Positions 29,112 to 38,283 of a DNA stretch of 64,000 nucleotides are shown piece after piece; position 1 is the stretch's first letter, and the number at the start of each line of letters is the position of its first letter. The stretch comes from Pseudomonas rhizophila (GTDB lineage Bacteria > Pseudomonadota > Gammaproteobacteria > Pseudomonadales > Pseudomonadaceae): positions 1,519,980-1,583,979 of the forward strand of contig NZ_CP024081.1 in assembly GCF_003033885.1 (NCBI RefSeq), given 5' to 3'. The notes under the pieces are model-generated. The model saw nothing but the letters and a program-made list of their open reading frames with translations. It did no database searches and was not told the DNA's origin. The translations under genes and the position numbers were made by a program.

Positions 29112-30034
29112 GGCAATACCCCCTCGGCCGGGCGCTCGCCGGGCGTGGTGGCCAGGTCCTTGTCCAGGTCGAAGTGCTCCAACAAGTGACGCGCGTCATA
29201 GGGCGCACGGACTTTGATGTCATTGTCGAAATAGCAGAACACCTCCCGGCTCTTGCGGGCGCGGGGTTTCTTTTTCGGGTCGATCAAATGGGCATCGCGC
29301 GGTTGTGTGCCGTGGCTCCAGGCCTCGATCCGCTCGCCCCAGCGTTTCAAGGCCGCATCGGTGTAGCCGCTGGCGTATAGCTCCTCGGCTCCGTGCAGGC
29401 GCAAGTACACGAAGTCGCTGGTAACGTCTTCGCGATACGGCCATTTTCCCGCGGTGTCAGCGATCACCAGTGCCACGTCGTAGCGTTTGAGCAAGGTGAT
29501 GAAGTGTGGATCGATAAAGCTTTCATGACGGATCTCCACCGCGTGACGCAGCGGCCGCTTCTTGTCGGCCTGGGTGCTGGCGTGGCCGTTCAGGCGCGGT
29601 TCGTGCTCCCGGGCCAGGGCGGCGGCATCTTCGGTGTTGTGGGGCAGTTGCTTGAGAAAGTCTTCGAACAACTCGGGATCGAATTTGAAACTGGGAGGAA
29701 ACTGCCAGAGGATCGCGCCGAGTTTCTCCTTGAGCTCCAGCACGCCGGAAGCGAAGAAATTGGCCAACGGCTTGTGAATGTCCCGAAGACGTCTGATGTG
29801 GGTGATGAAACGCGGCGCCTTGACGCTGAAGACGAAGCCGGGCGGGGTCTCGGCGTACCACTGGGCATACCGTTCGGGGCGTTGCAGGGCGTAGAACGAT
29901 CCATTGATTTCGATGCTGTTGACCGCTCGCGAGGCGAATTGCAATTCCCGTTTCTGGGTCAGCCCCTTGGGGTAGAAATCCCCCCGCCAAGGCGTATAAC
30001 GCCAACCGGAAATGCCAATGTGGATCGCCGTCAT
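29108..30034 (-). CDS. DUF72 (YecE-like) protein
   Basis: The product of 308 residues begins MTAIHIGISGWRYTPWRGDFYPKG-like and keeps the DUF72 features: Tyr/Trp-rich N-terminus, SIEINGSFYALQR, FSVKAPRFITHIRRL and WQFPPSFKF, with a TIM-barrel pattern. Function of the family is unknown. ATG 30034 is chosen over an in-frame codon 18 bases earlier because GGGAGGGACAC gives a good ribosome-binding site. It heads the four-gene DUF72-ybhP-clsB-ybhN operon; the DUF72 member is not part of the E. coli version. Confidence 0.85.
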   Translation of the reverse strand: MTAIHIGISGWRYTPWRGDFYPKGLTQKRELQFASRAVNSIEINGSFYALQRPERYAQWYAETPPGFVFSVKAPRFITHIRRLRDIHKPLANFFASGVLELKEKLGAILWQFPPSFKFDPELFEDFLKQLPHNTEDAAALAREHEPRLNGHASTQADKKRPLRHAVEIRHESFIDPHFITLLKRYDVALVIADTAGKWPYREDVTSDFVYLRLHGAEELYASGYTDAALKRWGERIEAWSHGTQPRDAHLIDPKKKPRARKSREVFCYFDNDIKVRAPYDARHLLEHFDLDKDLATTPGERPAEGVLP

Positions 30035-30198
30035 GTGTCCCTCCCGTGCCAATGACCTCGTACCGCCTGTGTCTTTTGATGACTGTCGCGCGGGGTAGAA
30101 AGTTTCGATGGAGTTACCGACGGTGAGGGCAGGTGAAGTCCTGCAGTCTTGTTCGCTGTGTTTCAGTAGTTGCTGAATGGGCCCCCAGCGCAGATCAA

Positions 30199-30227
30199 AT
30201 GTGGGAGCGAGCCTGCTCGCGATGAGG
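30199..30227. repeat. Single REP element
   Basis: One REP unit with core GTGGGAGCGAGCC and CTCGCGATGAGG lies between the start of the DUF72 gene and the end of lhr. No inverted partner is seen nearby. The rest of the 208-base gap shows nothing else recognisable. Confidence 0.85.
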
Positions 30228-30242
30228 TCCGTCCAGACACCC

Positions 30243-33200
30243 TCAACTTCTCTGGATCAGCTTGTTCCTTACCTCAGTCATGCCCTGCGCATCCAGCTCC
30301 AGCCACACATGCTGTTTGCCCGCGATCTGCGCCGCCGCCGGCAGGCCATCGCGATACACCAGCCGATTGCTCGCCAGCGCCGGTACTTTCGCTCCCGGCA
30401 ACAAGGTGCCGGCCAGGTTCAGCGGGTCGACACCGCACACCGCGACCAGGGCGCCGTCGCTGGGGCGGCGGCGCACTTCCCGCAGCAATGGAATGGCTTC
30501 GGGCAGGGCGAATTGCTCGCCCGCCAGGCCGCTGACAAAACGTCCGCCACGAATCTCTCCCCGCGCCTCCAGGCGATGAAACGTGCGCAGTAACTCGCGC
30601 CAGCTCGGCAACCAATCCGCCTCCCGCTCCAACAGGCGCCAGAACACCACGCCATAACGGCGCAGCAAGGTCATGGCGATGTGTTCGAGGGTGTCGGGTG
30701 GTATCGCCGCTGGCCGGTTTCCTTCCTCGGGCTCTGGTGTGCTACGGCGTATTAAGGCCCAGCGCCCGGCATCGTCCATGCCGCCAACGAATGCCCCGCG
30801 CCCGCGCCGACTGCTGCGGGCCTGGCGCTTACTGGCAGGGGTGATCAACGCGCGCAACCCGGCGAAGCTGTCGGCATTTACCAGCCCGGCGCCTACCAGT
30901 TCCTGTAGCGCGATTTCCAGTTCGCTGCGCAGCAAGTGCGCCTCGTGCAACAACTCATCGAAAAACAGCGCGCCGTGTTCGCTGAGGGCCTTATGGACTT
31001 TTTGCGTCTTGGGTGACAGCTCGCTGGGTGGGGTCTGTTCAGTCAGGCTGCTCCAGAGGGCGACCTGATTGCGCGGCAGCAACACAATCGGCGTGCTGCG
31101 CAAGGCGCTGGAAGATTGCTTCTGACGAGCGCTCAGGCGCGTCCACACCAGCTTGCCGCTGCGGCACAGCTCATCGAGCCAGCTCGGGGAATAGTCCTTG
31201 ATCCGCGCCGGCAACAGGTCGCTGTCCCACGCCGAGGCGGCGGCCGGATAGCCTTCGAACTGACTGATGATCGACGGCAGCACCGCGTTGCCCCGGCCTT
31301 GGGTGGACGGCGACAGATGCTGCCAGTCGAACAGGAACCGCATGAAATCCTGCAACATCACCGGCTCGATTTCCCGGCGCAGGCGCTTGACGGTGTAGCG
31401 GTGGATACGCGCCAGCAAATGCCGCTCGCACCATTCTTCCTGTCCGCTGCCGGGGGTGAATCGGCCACGCAGCACGTAGCCTTGCTGTTCCAGTTGCGCC
31501 AGGGCCTGGGTGATGGGCGGGGGCGTGAGCCCCAGCGGGTAGGCGATGGCCTCCAGCGGCAGTGGACCAAAGGCGCTGAGCCGCGCGCGCAGTACCTCCA
31601 CCATGGCCTCATCGCGGTCCCAGGGTTCATCGAAACCCGCCAGCGGCGTCAGCGGCGGTCGCCATTGAGCCTGTGGATAAATGGCTTGCAGACACGTCAG
31701 CCGTTCCAGCGCCACCCACACACCTCGTTCGGCGCTGATCTGTACATGACTGGCGCGGCCGCGCTCGGCCAGGGCCTGCAGCCAGTCCAGCCACGACGGC
31801 TGAGCACTTGCCTCGCTGTCGGCGATGCAGGCCAGGCTCATCAGTGCTTCGTGCATTTCATCGAGGTTGGTGGGGGCCGGCCAGGCTTCGTCCCGTACCG
31901 CCTGGATGGCGTCGGCGTCGAGTGCACCGAGGTCGTCGGTAGACTGCGGGTCGCTCCAGCGCCGGTTGATCACCGCTTGAGTGCGGCGTTCTTCCAGCGG
32001 GGCGTCGTCGAGAAAGGTGTAGGGCCGGGCGCTGAGGATTTCTGCCGCCAGGGGCGAGGGCGCCGGCAGATCGCGGCTGATCAGGCGAACCTCGCCGGCT
32101 TCCATGCGCCGCAACAGCGTCAGCCAGCCTTCGCTGTCCATGGCTTCGTGCAGGCAGTCGTCGAGGGTCTGTTCCACCAGTGGGTGATTGGGGATTTCCC
32201 GTTCGCCGGCGAGGTTCTCCAGGCAGGCGATCTGGTCCGGGAATACGCTGGCGATCAGGTCTTCGCTTTTCATGCGCTGGATCTGCGGAGCGACTTTGCG
32301 TCCGCCCGAATAGCGCGGCAAGGCCAGGGCGACACTGGCATTCCAGCGCCAGCGCACGCCGAACAGCGGCGCATCCAGCACTGCCTGGATCAGTATCTGT
32401 TCGGCACTATGGCTATTGAGATAGCGCCAGACCTCGTCCAGCTCGAAGCTGTGGCTGGTGGACAGCGACAGCACAATGGCGTCTTCGCTGGCGGCGGCCT
32501 GCAATTCGAAATTGAAGGTGCGGCAGAAACGCTTGCGCAGGGCCAGGCCCCAGGCGCGGTTGATGCGGCTGCCGAACGGCGTATGGATGATCAGTTGCGT
32601 GCCGCCGGACTCGTCGAAAAACCGCTCCATCACCAGTGTGTCCTGGGACGGCAGGGCGCCGAAGGCCAGGCGTGCCGGGGCCAGATAGTCCACCAGTTGT
32701 TCGGCACTGGCCAGGTTCAGTTGCAAGGTGCCGGTCAGCCAGTCGAGGGCCGGTTGCAAGTTGCCCGGCGTGGCACCGAGCAGTTGGTCCAGTTGGGCTT
32801 GCAGGCGGGCTACCGCCAGGGACAACTCGGCGCTGCGGCCAGGGGCTTCGCCAAGCCAGAACGGAATGGTCGGCGGCTGGCCCTGGGCGTCCTCGACCCG
32901 CACCCGACCGGTTTCCACGCGAATGATGCGGTAAGAGGTATTGCCCAGTTGGAACACGTCGCCGGCAATGCTCTCCACGGCGAAGTCTTCGTTGACGCTG
33001 CCGATGTTCAATCCTTGGGGTTCGAGCAGCACGCTGTAGTCGGCGTTGTCCGGGATAGTGCCGCCGCTGGTCACGGCGGTCAGCTTGCTGCCCCGGCGCC
33101 CGCGCAGGGTGCGGGTGACGGCGTCGCGATGCAGGTACGCACTGCGCACGCCCTGACGACCATTGAGGCCCTCGGCGAGCATGTGCAGCAGCGCCTGATA

Positions 33201-34556
33201 GTGGCCGTCGTCCAACTCGGCATAGGGCGCGGCGCGGCGAAAGGTTTCCAGCAGCGCCTGTTCCGGCCATTCCTGGCAACTGACCTCGGCGACGATCTGC
33301 TGGGCCAGCACATCCAGTGGCGCCTTGGGGATGTGCAGAATGTCCAGCTCGCCACGGCGCACGCAATCGAGCAGGGCGACGCATTCGATCAAGTCGTCGC
33401 GGGTGGTGGCGAACAGGCGTCCCTTGGGTGTGCCGCCAACCTGATGGCCCGAGCGGCCGACCCGTTGCAAAAACGCCGAGATCGACCGCGGCGAGGCGAT
33501 CTGACACACCAGGTCGACGTCGCCGATATCGATGCCCAGTTCCAGGGACGCGGTGGCGATCAACACCTGCAACTCGCCGCGCTTGAGCCGTTGTTCGGCG
33601 TCGAGGCGAAACTCCTTGGCCAGGCTGCCGTGGTGGGCGGCCACCGCGTGCTTGCCCAGGCGTTCGCTCAAATGACGGCTCAGGCGTTCGGCCAGTCGCC
33701 GGGTGTTGACGAAAATCAGGGTGGTGCGGTGTTCCCGGGCCAGTTCGGCGAGGCGGTTGTAGACCAGTTCCCACACATCATTGGCCATCACCGCCGAGAG
33801 CGGCACGGGTGGCACTTCTATGTCCAGGTCCCGGGGGCGGGCGTGGCCGATGTCGACGATTTCACAGCTGCGCCCCTGGCCAACGAGAAAACGCGACACC
33901 GCTTCGATGGGTTTTTGCGTGGCGGACAGACCGATGCGCATCAGCGGTTCGGCGCACAGCGCTTGCAAACGCTCCAGGGTCAAGGCCAGGTGACTGCCGC
34001 GTTTGCTGGCGGCGATGGCGTGGATCTCGTCGACAATGACGGTGCGGGTGCTGGCGAGCATTTGCCGGCCGGAATCGGAGCCGAGCAGCACGTAAAGCGA
34101 TTCGGGGGTGGTCACCAGAATATGCGGCGCGGTCTTGCGCATCGCTGTGCGGTCTTTTTGTGGCGTGTCTCCGGTGCGCACGGCGGTGGTGATGTGCAAC
34201 GGCGGCAGGCCCATCTGCCGCAATTGTTCGGTAATGCCGGCCAGCGGGTTTTGCAGGTTGATCTGGATGTCGTTGCTCAATGCCTTGAGCGGTGAGACGT
34301 AGACCACCAGGGTCTGGTCCGGCAGACCGCCTTGTTCCAGGCCTCGGTGTACCAGGTCATCCAGTACGGCAAGAAATGCTGTGAGGGTCTTGCCCGATCC
34401 CGTGGGCGCAGCCACCAGGGTCGAACGGCGCTGCCCGATCAGCGGCCACGCCCGGGCCTGAGCGGCCGTGACCGCCGGGAATGTCTGGCTGAACCAGGCG
34501 CGAACGGCGGGATGAAAGCCTGCCATGGCGTGGTCGGCTGGGAAGGGCAGATTCAT
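30243..34556 (-). CDS. lhr: Large helicase-related protein Lhr
   Basis: Lhr is an ATP-dependent 3'-5' DNA helicase implicated in DNA repair. The product is about 1437 residues from the ATG at 34556. Superfamily-2 motifs are present in order: Walker A APTGSGKT, DEIH box, SATQKP, FVNTRR, and QRVGRSGH. The Lhr-specific winged-helix and C-terminal extension follow. Two other ATG codons (34592 and MAGFHP further in) are possible starts and none has a clear ribosome-binding site. A long open frame on the opposite strand is an artefact of GC-rich codons. Confidence 0.9.
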   Translation of the reverse strand: MNLPFPADHAMAGFHPAVRAWFSQTFPAVTAAQARAWPLIGQRRSTLVAAPTGSGKTLTAFLAVLDDLVHRGLEQGGLPDQTLVVYVSPLKALSNDIQINLQNPLAGITEQLRQMGLPPLHITTAVRTGDTPQKDRTAMRKTAPHILVTTPESLYVLLGSDSGRQMLASTRTVIVDEIHAIAASKRGSHLALTLERLQALCAEPLMRIGLSATQKPIEAVSRFLVGQGRSCEIVDIGHARPRDLDIEVPPVPLSAVMANDVWELVYNRLAELAREHRTTLIFVNTRRLAERLSRHLSERLGKHAVAAHHGSLAKEFRLDAEQRLKRGELQVLIATASLELGIDIGDVDLVCQIASPRSISAFLQRVGRSGHQVGGTPKGRLFATTRDDLIECVALLDCVRRGELDILHIPKAPLDVLAQQIVAEVSCQEWPEQALLETFRRAAPYAELDDGHYQALLHMLAEGLNGRQGVRSAYLHRDAVTRTLRGRRGSKLTAVTSGGTIPDNADYSVLLEPQGLNIGSVNEDFAVESIAGDVFQLGNTSYRIIRVETGRVRVEDAQGQPPTIPFWLGEAPGRSAELSLAVARLQAQLDQLLGATPGNLQPALDWLTGTLQLNLASAEQLVDYLAPARLAFGALPSQDTLVMERFFDESGGTQLIIHTPFGSRINRAWGLALRKRFCRTFNFELQAAASEDAIVLSLSTSHSFELDEVWRYLNSHSAEQILIQAVLDAPLFGVRWRWNASVALALPRYSGGRKVAPQIQRMKSEDLIASVFPDQIACLENLAGEREIPNHPLVEQTLDDCLHEAMDSEGWLTLLRRMEAGEVRLISRDLPAPSPLAAEILSARPYTFLDDAPLEERRTQAVINRRWSDPQSTDDLGALDADAIQAVRDEAWPAPTNLDEMHEALMSLACIADSEASAQPSWLDWLQALAERGRASHVQISAERGVWVALERLTCLQAIYPQAQWRPPLTPLAGFDEPWDRDEAMVEVLRARLSAFGPLPLEAIAYPLGLTPPPITQALAQLEQQGYVLRGRFTPGSGQEEWCERHLLARIHRYTVKRLRREIEPVMLQDFMRFLFDWQHLSPSTQGRGNAVLPSIISQFEGYPAAASAWDSDLLPARIKDYSPSWLDELCRSGKLVWTRLSARQKQSSSALRSTPIVLLPRNQVALWSSLTEQTPPSELSPKTQKVHKALSEHGALFFDELLHEAHLLRSELEIALQELVGAGLVNADSFAGLRALITPASKRQARSSRRGRGAFVGGMDDAGRWALIRRSTPEPEEGNRPAAIPPDTLEHIAMTLLRRYGVVFWRLLEREADWLPSWRELLRTFHRLEARGEIRGGRFVSGLAGEQFALPEAIPLLREVRRRPSDGALVAVCGVDPLNLAGTLLPGAKVPALASNRLVYRDGLPAAAQIAGKQHVWLELDAQGMTEVRNKLIQRS

Positions 34557-34623
34557 GTGGGCAGTTATGCGGGTGGGATGGGGAAGATGCAAGTACCTCT
34601 GAGCGATGCCTGGCCTGGGAGGG

Positions 34624-34712
34624 CCTCATCGCGAGCAGGCTCGCTCCCACATTCGACCGCATTCTTTCTGAAGAGACTCGCTCCATTGTGGGAGCGAGCC
34701 TGCTCGCGATAG
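34624..34712. repeat. REP pair (BIME) in the lhr upstream region
   Basis: Inverted REP units near 34624-34652 and 34686-34712. Their spacer (CGACCGCATTCTTTCTGAAG) closely resembles that of the pair at 37637, suggesting a mobile unit copied as a pair. The surrounding 300-base gap holds little else but the start regions of the two divergent genes. Confidence 0.9.
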
Positions 34713-34856
34713 AGCCTGTGAACCTTACACAAATACCGGATCTGCACTTTACGGATGACGGTTGCGCACTAAACCCGCAAAATGCAACGATTCCGACAAC
34801 GCCTGCGGGCGTTGTCGACCCAATTCTTTTGCCAACAGACCGGGCCTGCTGACTTT

Positions 34857-35741
34857 ATGCGAATGCGCCTTATGTTACTGGGCGGCGGAAATGCCCTTGG
34901 GCAGGCGCTGATTCGCCTCGGTGCGGAAGAAGACATCGGTTTTCTTGCCCCCCGCCCCCCCGAAGACGGCTGGGATGCCGCGAGCCTGACGCAGCTGCTG
35001 GACGACACTCGACCGGACGCCTTGATCAACCTGGCGTACTACTTCGACTGGTTCCAGGCTGAGACCGTCAGCGAGCAGCGCCTGGCCAGCCAGGAGCGCG
35101 CTGTCGAGCGGCTGGCCGAATTGTGCCAGCATCACAACATCATTTTGCTGCAACCGTCGAGCTATCGCGTGTTTGATGGATCCCGCGCTACGGCGTACAG
35201 CGAAAAGGACGAACCTGTGCCCTTGGGGCTGCGCGGGCAGGCGTTGTGGCGGATTGAGCAGAGCGTGCGCGCCACCTGTCCACAACATGTGCTGTTGCGT
35301 TTCGGCTGGCTGCTGGACGACAGCGCCGACGGCATCCTGGGACGTTTCCTGGCCCGGGCCGAACAACCCGAAGACCTGCTGTTGGCCGACGACCGTCGGG
35401 GCAATCCGACGCCGGTGGACGACGCGGCGCGGGTGATCATCTCGGTGCTCAAGCAACTCGATTGCGCCGCGCCGTTGTGGGGCACCTACCACTATGCCGG
35501 GCATGAAGCGACCACGCCGCTGGCGCTGGGGCAGGCGATCCTCACCGAAGCCCGGGCCCTGCATCCCCTGGCAATCGAATCGCCTACCCCCCAGGCACAC
35601 GCCGCACGGCCGGACGCCGCGGAAGAACCGCAGCATGCGGTGCTGGCCTGCAAGAAAATTCTGCACACGTTCGGGATCAAGCCCCGCGCCTGGCGCGCTG
35701 CACTCCCGGGCTTACTGGATAGGTTTTATCGTCATGGCTGA
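34857..35741 (+). CDS. Sugar-nucleotide reductase-like SDR protein (RmlD-like)
   Basis: This protein of about 294 residues begins MRMRLMLLGGGNALGQALIR, a Rossmann-type nucleotide-binding start, and aligns in outline with dTDP-4-dehydrorhamnose reductase-like proteins (LINLAYYFDWFQAE; LLQPSSYRVFDGS; FLARAEQPEDLLLADD). The catalytic Tyr-x3-Lys is not clear, so it may bind rather than convert a sugar nucleotide. The start could also be the ATG six bases later. Its end overlaps the next epimerase gene by eight bases; in P. aeruginosa the equivalent pair is PA4069-PA4068 next to oprG. Confidence 0.7.
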   Translation: MRMRLMLLGGGNALGQALIRLGAEEDIGFLAPRPPEDGWDAASLTQLLDDTRPDALINLAYYFDWFQAETVSEQRLASQERAVERLAELCQHHNIILLQPSSYRVFDGSRATAYSEKDEPVPLGLRGQALWRIEQSVRATCPQHVLLRFGWLLDDSADGILGRFLARAEQPEDLLLADDRRGNPTPVDDAARVIISVLKQLDCAAPLWGTYHYAGHEATTPLALGQAILTEARALHPLAIESPTPQAHAARPDAAEEPQHAVLACKKILHTFGIKPRAWRAALPGLLDRFYRHG

Positions 35742-36663
35742 AGGTCCTGTTTTAATCACCGGCGGCGCTGGTTTCATTGGTTCGCACCTGACCGACGCCT
35801 TGCTTGCCAAGGGCCATTCGGTGCGCATCCTCGATGACCTGTCCACCGGCAAGCGCAGTAACCTGCCGCTGGACAACCCTCTGGTTGAACTGATCGAAGG
35901 CGACGTGGCCAATGCGGCGCTGGTAGCCCGGGCCGTGGCCGGTTGCAGCGCCGTGGCGCACCTGGCAGCAGTGGCTTCGGTGCAGGCCTCGGTGGACGAT
36001 CCGGTGCGTACGCACCAGAGCAATTTCATCGGCACCCTCAATGTCTGCGAAGCCATGCGCCAGGCCGGGGTGAAGCGGGTGCTGTTCGCCTCCAGCGCAG
36101 CGGTCTATGGCAACAACGGCGAAGGTGAGTCCATCGACGAAGACACGCCCAAGGCTCCGCTCACGCCATATGCTTCGGACAAGCTGGCCAGCGAGTTCTA
36201 CCTGGACTTCTACCGCCGCCAGCACGCACTGGAGCCGGTGGTGTTCCGCTTCTTCAACATCTACGGCCCGCGCCAGGATCCGTCCTCGCCCTATTCCGGG
36301 GTCATCAGCATCTTCAGCGAACGGGCACAGAAAGGCCTGCCGATCACGGTGTTCGGCGACGGCGAGCAGACCCGGGATTTTGTCTACGTCGAAGACCTGG
36401 TGGACCTGTTGGTGCAGGCTATCGAAACACCTGAGGTGCAAGTGGGCGCGGTGAACGTCGGCTGGAACCAGGCCACGACCCTCAAGCAATTGCTCCAGGC
36501 CCTGGCCACGGTGGTGGGCGATCTGCCGCCGATCAGCTACGGCCCGGCGCGCTCCGGCGACATCCGCCATTCCCGGGCTGACAATCGCCGGCTGTTGGAG
36601 CGCTTCAGCTTTCCACAACAGACGCCGATGAGCGTGGGGCTGGCGCGGCTGCTGGGACGCTGA
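35734..36663 (+). CDS. NAD-dependent epimerase/dehydratase (GalE-like SDR)
   Basis: The 309-residue protein is an extended short-chain dehydrogenase acting on a nucleotide sugar. It has the NAD-binding GGAGFIGSHL motif, Asp-Asp-Leu-Ser after the second strand, the catalytic Ser (FASSAAVYG) and a Tyr-x3-Lys site (YASDKLASE), and the RFFNIYGPRQDP substrate loop. UDP-glucose/GlcNAc 4-epimerase activity is plausible but untested. The start at ATG 35734 gives MAEGPVLITGG; the eight-base overlap with the upstream gene indicates co-translation. Confidence 0.85.
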   Translation: MAEGPVLITGGAGFIGSHLTDALLAKGHSVRILDDLSTGKRSNLPLDNPLVELIEGDVANAALVARAVAGCSAVAHLAAVASVQASVDDPVRTHQSNFIGTLNVCEAMRQAGVKRVLFASSAAVYGNNGEGESIDEDTPKAPLTPYASDKLASEFYLDFYRRQHALEPVVFRFFNIYGPRQDPSSPYSGVISIFSERAQKGLPITVFGDGEQTRDFVYVEDLVDLLVQAIETPEVQVGAVNVGWNQATTLKQLLQALATVVGDLPPISYGPARSGDIRHSRADNRRLLERFSFPQQTPMSVGLARLLGR

Positions 36664-36680
36664 ATCCTACGCCACCAAAA

Positions 36681-36774
36681 ACTGTGGGAGCGAGCCTGCT
36701 CGCGATAGCGGTTTGTCAGCTGGCATCAATGCCGGCTGATCCAACGCAATCGCGAGCAGGCTCGCTCCCACAGG
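36681..36774. repeat. REP pair between convergent genes
   Basis: REP units near 36681-36711 and 36747-36774 in the outward arrangement, opposite to the pair at 25872. The second unit runs into a T-run (GGTTTTTTCT), so it may double as a terminator for the epimerase gene. Confidence 0.88.
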
Positions 36775-36798
36775 TTTTTTCTTACTCTCAAGAATGAG

Positions 36799-37497
36799 TT
36801 AGAACTTGTAACCCAACCCCACCATGTAGATCCAAGGGTCCACATCGACATTCACCTTGGCCCGGGTACCGCTGGCCACGGCGTTGTTGTCCACATAGGC
36901 GGTGGTGTCGATGTCGATGTAGCGAATCTGGCCGTTGACCATGATGTTGTCGGTCAGCATGTAGTCGGCGCCCACTTGCCACGCCATGCCCCAACTGTTG
37001 CTCGCCCGGAAGTTGCTGAAGCCGTTGGCGCTGGCTTCGCTGCCGACGTGTTCATCGTAGATCCAGGTGTAGTTGATGCCGGCGCCGACGTAAGGCTGGA
37101 AGGCCGACGTGGCGTCGAGCGGGTAGTAGACCAGGCTCAGGGTTGGCGGCAGGTGCTTGAGGGTACCGAGCTTGTTGTTGGCCGCACCCAGGGCGGTGCC
37201 TTTGATCTTCACATCGTGCTCGAACGGCGATGCGGCCAGCAGTTCGATGCCCAGGTTGTTGGTGATCATGTAGGCGAAGTTCAGGCCTAGCTGTGTGTCG
37301 CTGCTCATGGTTGCCTTGCCGCCCAGGTCGGCGCCGGCCAGCGGGCCACGATCGACCTTGACGCTGGAACTGTCGGCTTCCGGGTTGACGGTGATGGCGC
37401 CGGCGCGAACGATGATGTCGCCAGCGGTATGAGCCTGGGCGAGCGGGGAGGCGAGCGCGAGGGCCACGAGGGAAGCGCTGAGCAGAGACTTTTGCAT
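36799..37497 (-). CDS. oprG: Outer-membrane protein OprG (OmpW family)
   Basis: OprG is an eight-stranded outer-membrane barrel that lets small hydrophobic molecules or amino acids cross. The 232-residue precursor has a signal peptide (MQKSLLSASLVALALASPLAQA) cleaved before HTAGDI, OmpW-type strands (LGLNFAYMITNNLGIELLA; PTLSLVYYPLD) and a C-terminal aromatic ending (GLGYKF) as expected for insertion. ATG 37497 follows CTCTGGAGCC. Two Anr-like boxes upstream agree with the known anaerobic induction of P. aeruginosa oprG. Confidence 0.93.
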   Translation of the reverse strand: MQKSLLSASLVALALASPLAQAHTAGDIIVRAGAITVNPEADSSSVKVDRGPLAGADLGGKATMSSDTQLGLNFAYMITNNLGIELLAASPFEHDVKIKGTALGAANNKLGTLKHLPPTLSLVYYPLDATSAFQPYVGAGINYTWIYDEHVGSEASANGFSNFRASNSWGMAWQVGADYMLTDNIMVNGQIRYIDIDTTAYVDNNAVASGTRAKVNVDVDPWIYMVGLGYKF

Positions 37498-37559
37498 GGG
37501 GGCTCCAGAGGGCATCTAAAATTGATGTCTCATGGTACGCAGCGCTCTAGGGCGGTCTT

Positions 37560-37605
37560 TTGACTCAGCTCAATGAGTCTGGGTCTATTAATTGACTCAG
37601 CTCAA
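37560..37605 (-). promoter_or_regulatory. Two Anr/Fnr-like boxes upstream of oprG
   Basis: The 14-mer TTGACTCAGCTCAA occurs twice, at 37560-37573 and 37592-37605, 32 bases apart. Each resembles the TTGAT-N4-ATCAA Anr/Fnr box with one change per half. A TACCAT -10-like hexamer at 37537-37532 (minus strand) would put the nearer box at about -41.5. Confidence 0.65.
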
Positions 37606-37636
37606 TAAAATGATGATGAGGAAATCTTGAGGGCCC

Positions 37637-37722
37637 CATCGCGAGCAGGCTCGCTCCCACATTGGACCGGATTCCTTCTGAAGCAACTCGGTCAACTGTG
37701 GGAGCGAGCCTGCTCGCGATAG
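37637..37722. repeat. REP pair upstream of oprG
   Basis: Inverted REP units near 37637-37662 and 37695-37722, lying between the oprG promoter and the end of the DUF3299 gene. Spacer similar to that of the 34624 pair. Confidence 0.9.
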
Positions 37723-37753
37723 CTATTCCATTGCCAACACATCACCACCAGAT

Positions 37754-38272
37754 TCACTCCGGCAGCTCATACACATAAATCTTCTCAGCCGCCATCTGAT
37801 ACCCGGCATCGGCCAGTTCACTGGTGGACGGCTTGACCTGCATCGGCCCTTCGACCCAGTACGGCTGGTACAACTCGTCGAGCTTGACCCCGATTTCACT
37901 TTTCACATGCACGATCTGATTCGACGGCGGTGGCGGTACGTGGATGCAAGCGCCGAAATACGGCACCAGCAAAAAGTCCGTGGTGCGGCCTTCTTCGCTG
38001 ACTTCCAGCGGCACGATGTAACCCGGCAAACGAATCTGCTGGCCGTCGAGTTCCTTGACCACCGGCGCGTTGGGCAGATCCTGCTTGGCCGCGGGGGCCG
38101 CTTCGGCGGCCAGGGCATCGCTCATCTGCGACAGGTCGTGCAGCGGCGTCATGTTCGGCACTTCCGGCGGTGCGTCCGGCGGGATCATTTCCTGCCACGA
38201 CAAGTCCCTCGGTTCGGCCGCCCACAGCGGTAGGGCGACCGTCATCAACAGCGCAAGCAAAGCGCGGGGCAT
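37754..38272 (-). CDS. DUF3299 periplasmic protein of a Zur-type operon
   Basis: The product of about 172 residues has a signal peptide (MPRALLALLMTVALPLWA) and the DUF3299 core (IRLPGYIVPLEVSEEG; FLLVPYFGACIHVPPPPSNQ). The family's function is unknown; the conserved Cys-Ile-His of the core could bind metal. The start is put at ATG 38272 because AGGACG precedes it; an ATG at 38287 overlapping the upstream permease stop is the alternative. Last gene of the operon, equivalent in position to P. aeruginosa PA4066. Confidence 0.75.
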   Translation of the reverse strand: MPRALLALLMTVALPLWAAEPRDLSWQEMIPPDAPPEVPNMTPLHDLSQMSDALAAEAAPAAKQDLPNAPVVKELDGQQIRLPGYIVPLEVSEEGRTTDFLLVPYFGACIHVPPPPSNQIVHVKSEIGVKLDELYQPYWVEGPMQVKPSTSELADAGYQMAAEKIYVYELPE

Positions 38273-38283
38273 CTTCAACGTCC

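Noticed and set aside
31116..34295. A 1059-codon open frame on the plus strand opposite lhr
   Set aside because: It is antisense to a clear helicase gene, has no recognisable domain and no ribosome-binding site. Long antisense frames are expected in GC-rich genes with strong third-position bias.
34332..34712. A small frame over the start of lhr and a REP pair
   Set aside because: It crosses REP DNA and the antisense of lhr; translation of REP sequence gives the typical repeated REP-derived peptides.
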